NCBI RefSeq assembly: GCF_003346775.1
Contig: NZ_CP031219.1
Span: forward strand, 1 to 64,000
DNA length: 64,000 nt
Source: Malaciobacter mytili LMG 24559
Lineage (GTDB): Bacteria > Campylobacterota > Campylobacteria > Campylobacterales > Arcobacteraceae
Reading direction: 5' to 3'
Shown: positions 62,441-64,000 of the stretch, piece after piece
How the letters are laid out: the number at the start of each line of letters is the position of its first letter
Numbering within the stretch: the first letter of the stretch is position 1
Notes under the pieces: model-generated
The model's database searches: none
What the model was told of the DNA's origin: nothing
Seen by the model: the letters and a program-made list of their open reading frames with translations, nothing else
Position numbers and translations under genes: made by a program

Positions 62441-64000
62441 CTATAAGTATTCTTTATCAAACCATTTTGAAAAGATATAAATTGACCAAAGATGTTGTTT
62501 AAATTTTCTTGATTTTGCTAAATGATAAATCTCTTTTAAATAGTTTTCATTAAAAAGATTTGATTGCTTATTTACTCTTAAAATTAAAGCTAAGATTTCA
62601 TCTTTATATTCAGCTTGAATCCACTCATTAAAAGGTGAATTAAAACCTTTTTTTGTTCTATTTATTATCTCTTTTGGAATATATTTTGAAGCTATTTTTT
62701 TTAATAAATATTTATTAGTATTTCCCACTTTTATATCTGATTGTACACTAAACATATAATTTACTAAATTATAGTCTAAAAAGGGTGTTCTAACCTCTAA
62801 AGAATTTGCCATAGAGATTCTATCAACTTTACTTAATAACCCCTCCCCTAACCAAATCTTTAGGTCAATATAACTCATCCAATCAACCGGGTCTTTTTTA
62901 GCAGTTTCACTTTTAAATGTGGGAACTTTTTTAAAGAGTTTTTTCTTTTGAATTGAAGTAAAAACTTCTGCAAAACTATTATATAAATTCTCTTTTTTTA
63001 TAATTCTTCTTAAATATTCACTCTCTTTGGTATTATTTTGTAAAGCAATAATTATTGAATCTAAAAATTGTGTTTGCGAAGTTGATAAAGTTTTTTCAAA
63101 CTCATAATATTTTAAAAATTTAGCATAATTATCATAACCTAAAAATATCTCATCACTGCCCTCTCCACTTAGTACAGTTTTTATTCCCATATCTTTTATT
63201 TTTTTTGTTAAAAGGTATAGAGGAATTGCTGCACTATCTGCATGGGGTTCTTCTAAAGCCTCTAAAGTGCTTTCAAAAGCATTAATAAAATCCTTTTGAT
63301 TAATTACTAAGGGATGATGATTTGAGCCTATATGCTTTGCTGTAATTTCTGCATAGTTTAACTCACTATAATTTTCATACTCCTCATAACCTACACTAAA
63401 AGTATTAATCTTTTTACCTGAAATTTTAGTATAAAGTGCAGAAATAAGTGAACTATCTATTCCTCCACTTAATAAACTTGCAACTTCAACATCAGAAGTT
63501 AATCTTTTTTCTACACTATTAAAAAGTAGCTTTTCAATATCTTCTAATGCCCTACTTTCCTCTTTGATTTTTTTATAGGTATTAATTTTATAGTATTTTT
63601 TTATATGTATTTGATTTTTTTCTAAAGTTAAAAAAGAGGCTGCTTCAAGCTTTTTTATTCCATTATAAAAAGTATTTTCCCCTAAACTTACAAAGTATTG
63701 CATATATTGAGAAAGTGCAACTTTATTTAATGAAGGTTTTTTTTCTAATAATGCTAAAATTGATCTAAGAGAAGAAGAAAAAATAAACTTACTATTTTCA
63801 TAATAGTAAAAAAATGGTTTTTTCCCATACCTATCCCTAGCACAAAAAAAACTATCTTTTTTTATATCATAAATACAAAAACTAAACATTCCATTTAAAT
63901 AGTTTAAAAACTCCTTATCATACTTTTGATAAAGTCTTATAAGCACTTCAGTATCAGATTTTGTTTTACAGTGTAAATTATGCTCTTTAATTAACTCTTG
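62441..64000 (-). CDS. Asparagine synthase (glutamine-hydrolysing), cut by window end
   Basis: The frame stays open to the last base of the window, with KSDTEVLIRLYQKY before the apparent GTG start at 63946, so the true start lies beyond 64000. The visible 519 residues include the end of the N-terminal glutaminase domain (DRYGKKPFFYY) and the ATP-binding synthetase domain with PP-loop LLSGGIDSSLISALY and GEGSDEIFLGYDNY. RTPFLDYNLVNYM and KKGFNSPFNEW near the C terminus also fit AsnB. It may serve asparagine synthesis or cell-surface sugar or peptide modification. Confidence 0.93.
   Translation of the reverse strand, partial: QELIKEHNLHCKTKSDTEVLIRLYQKYDKEFLNYLNGMFSFCIYDIKKDSFFCARDRYGKKPFFYYYENSKFIFSSSLRSILALLEKKPSLNKVALSQYMQYFVSLGENTFYNGIKKLEAASFLTLEKNQIHIKKYYKINTYKKIKEESRALEDIEKLLFNSVEKRLTSDVEVASLLSGGIDSSLISALYTKISGKKINTFSVGYEEYENYSELNYAEITAKHIGSNHHPLVINQKDFINAFESTLEALEEPHADSAAIPLYLLTKKIKDMGIKTVLSGEGSDEIFLGYDNYAKFLKYYEFEKTLSTSQTQFLDSIIIALQNNTKESEYLRRIIKKENLYNSFAEVFTSIQKKKLFKKVPTFKSETAKKDPVDWMSYIDLKIWLGEGLLSKVDRISMANSLEVRTPFLDYNLVNYMFSVQSDIKVGNTNKYLLKKIASKYIPKEIINRTKKGFNSPFNEWIQAEYKDEILALILRVNKQSNLFNENYLKEIYHLAKSRKFKQHLWSIYIFSKWFDKEYL

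Noticed and set aside
62441-63946. GTG 63946 as the true start of the asparagine synthase
   Set aside because: The frame continues to the window edge with typical AsnB residues (KSDTEVLIRL), so the gene is cut by the window and the GTG is internal.

Overview
The window is a strongly AT-rich bacterial chromosome segment that begins exactly at the dnaA start codon and runs dnaA-dnaN-gyrB, so position 1 is probably the conventional start of a circular chromosome. Gene content and protein style point to the Campylobacterota, most likely an Arcobacter-group organism. The supporting features are sensor kinases with an HQWRQP-type H-box, an RNase J with a long basic N-terminal extension, CcoG, a small SRP RNA, and almost exclusive use of AGA for arginine. 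This assignment is inference; no database search was run.

Layout. 1-5 kb: replication genes, with a candidate oriC between dnaA and dnaN. 5-11 kb: accessory genes, including two AraC regulators around a LysE exporter, a VOC protein, two tandem paralogous small Cys-rich proteins and an FAD reductase. 11-15 kb: queF, an HTH/coiled-coil protein, and a MarR-YceI-DODA dioxygenase-pirin cluster with matching palindromic operators before marR and yceI, then the SRP RNA on the minus strand. 15-25 kb: transporters, a Cache sensor kinase, a pseudouridine synthase, purB and nrdA/nrdB. 25-31 kb: a GltD-like oxidoreductase, an OmpA-like lipoprotein, an HhH-like membrane protein, a tyrosine phosphatase, an amidohydrolase and a phosphohexomutase. 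31-37 kb: a LysE exporter, a di-haem cytochrome c peroxidase joined by overlaps to a kinase-regulator-kinase signalling operon, and an AraC-MGMT fusion. 37-46 kb: glyA, ccoG, proA, trxA, two HxlR regulators around a YhdH-type reductase, gltX and rlmN, with a 33-residue membrane smORF wedged between rlmN and gltX.

46-57 kb: two perfect parS-type sites flank an AT-rich non-coding stretch, and a third lies inside the kpsF coding sequence, consistent with an origin-proximal ParB loading zone. A nucleosidase-like gene, a SIMPL protein and hisF follow. Then comes a tight plus-strand housekeeping operon: rsmA, rnj, kpsF, an rRNA pseudouridine synthase, rarA, hemJ and phoH. 57-64 kb: a hydroxyacid dehydrogenase, an orphan Phd-like protein and a two-gene fumarate reductase/succinate dehydrogenase-like module that lacks the usual FAD-linking histidine and has no membrane anchor beside it. 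The window ends with a TRAP solute-binding protein, bluB (lower ligand of vitamin B12), a small unknown, and an asparagine synthase cut by the window end.

Most of the window is ordinary core genome. The most interesting signals are the parS trio, the MarR operator pair, the tandem CxxC-x8-CxxC proteins, the unusual flavoprotein module with its antitoxin-like neighbour, the two-kinase/one-regulator operon and the two unannotated small membrane proteins. I saw no tRNA, rRNA, insertion sequence, prophage or CRISPR array.
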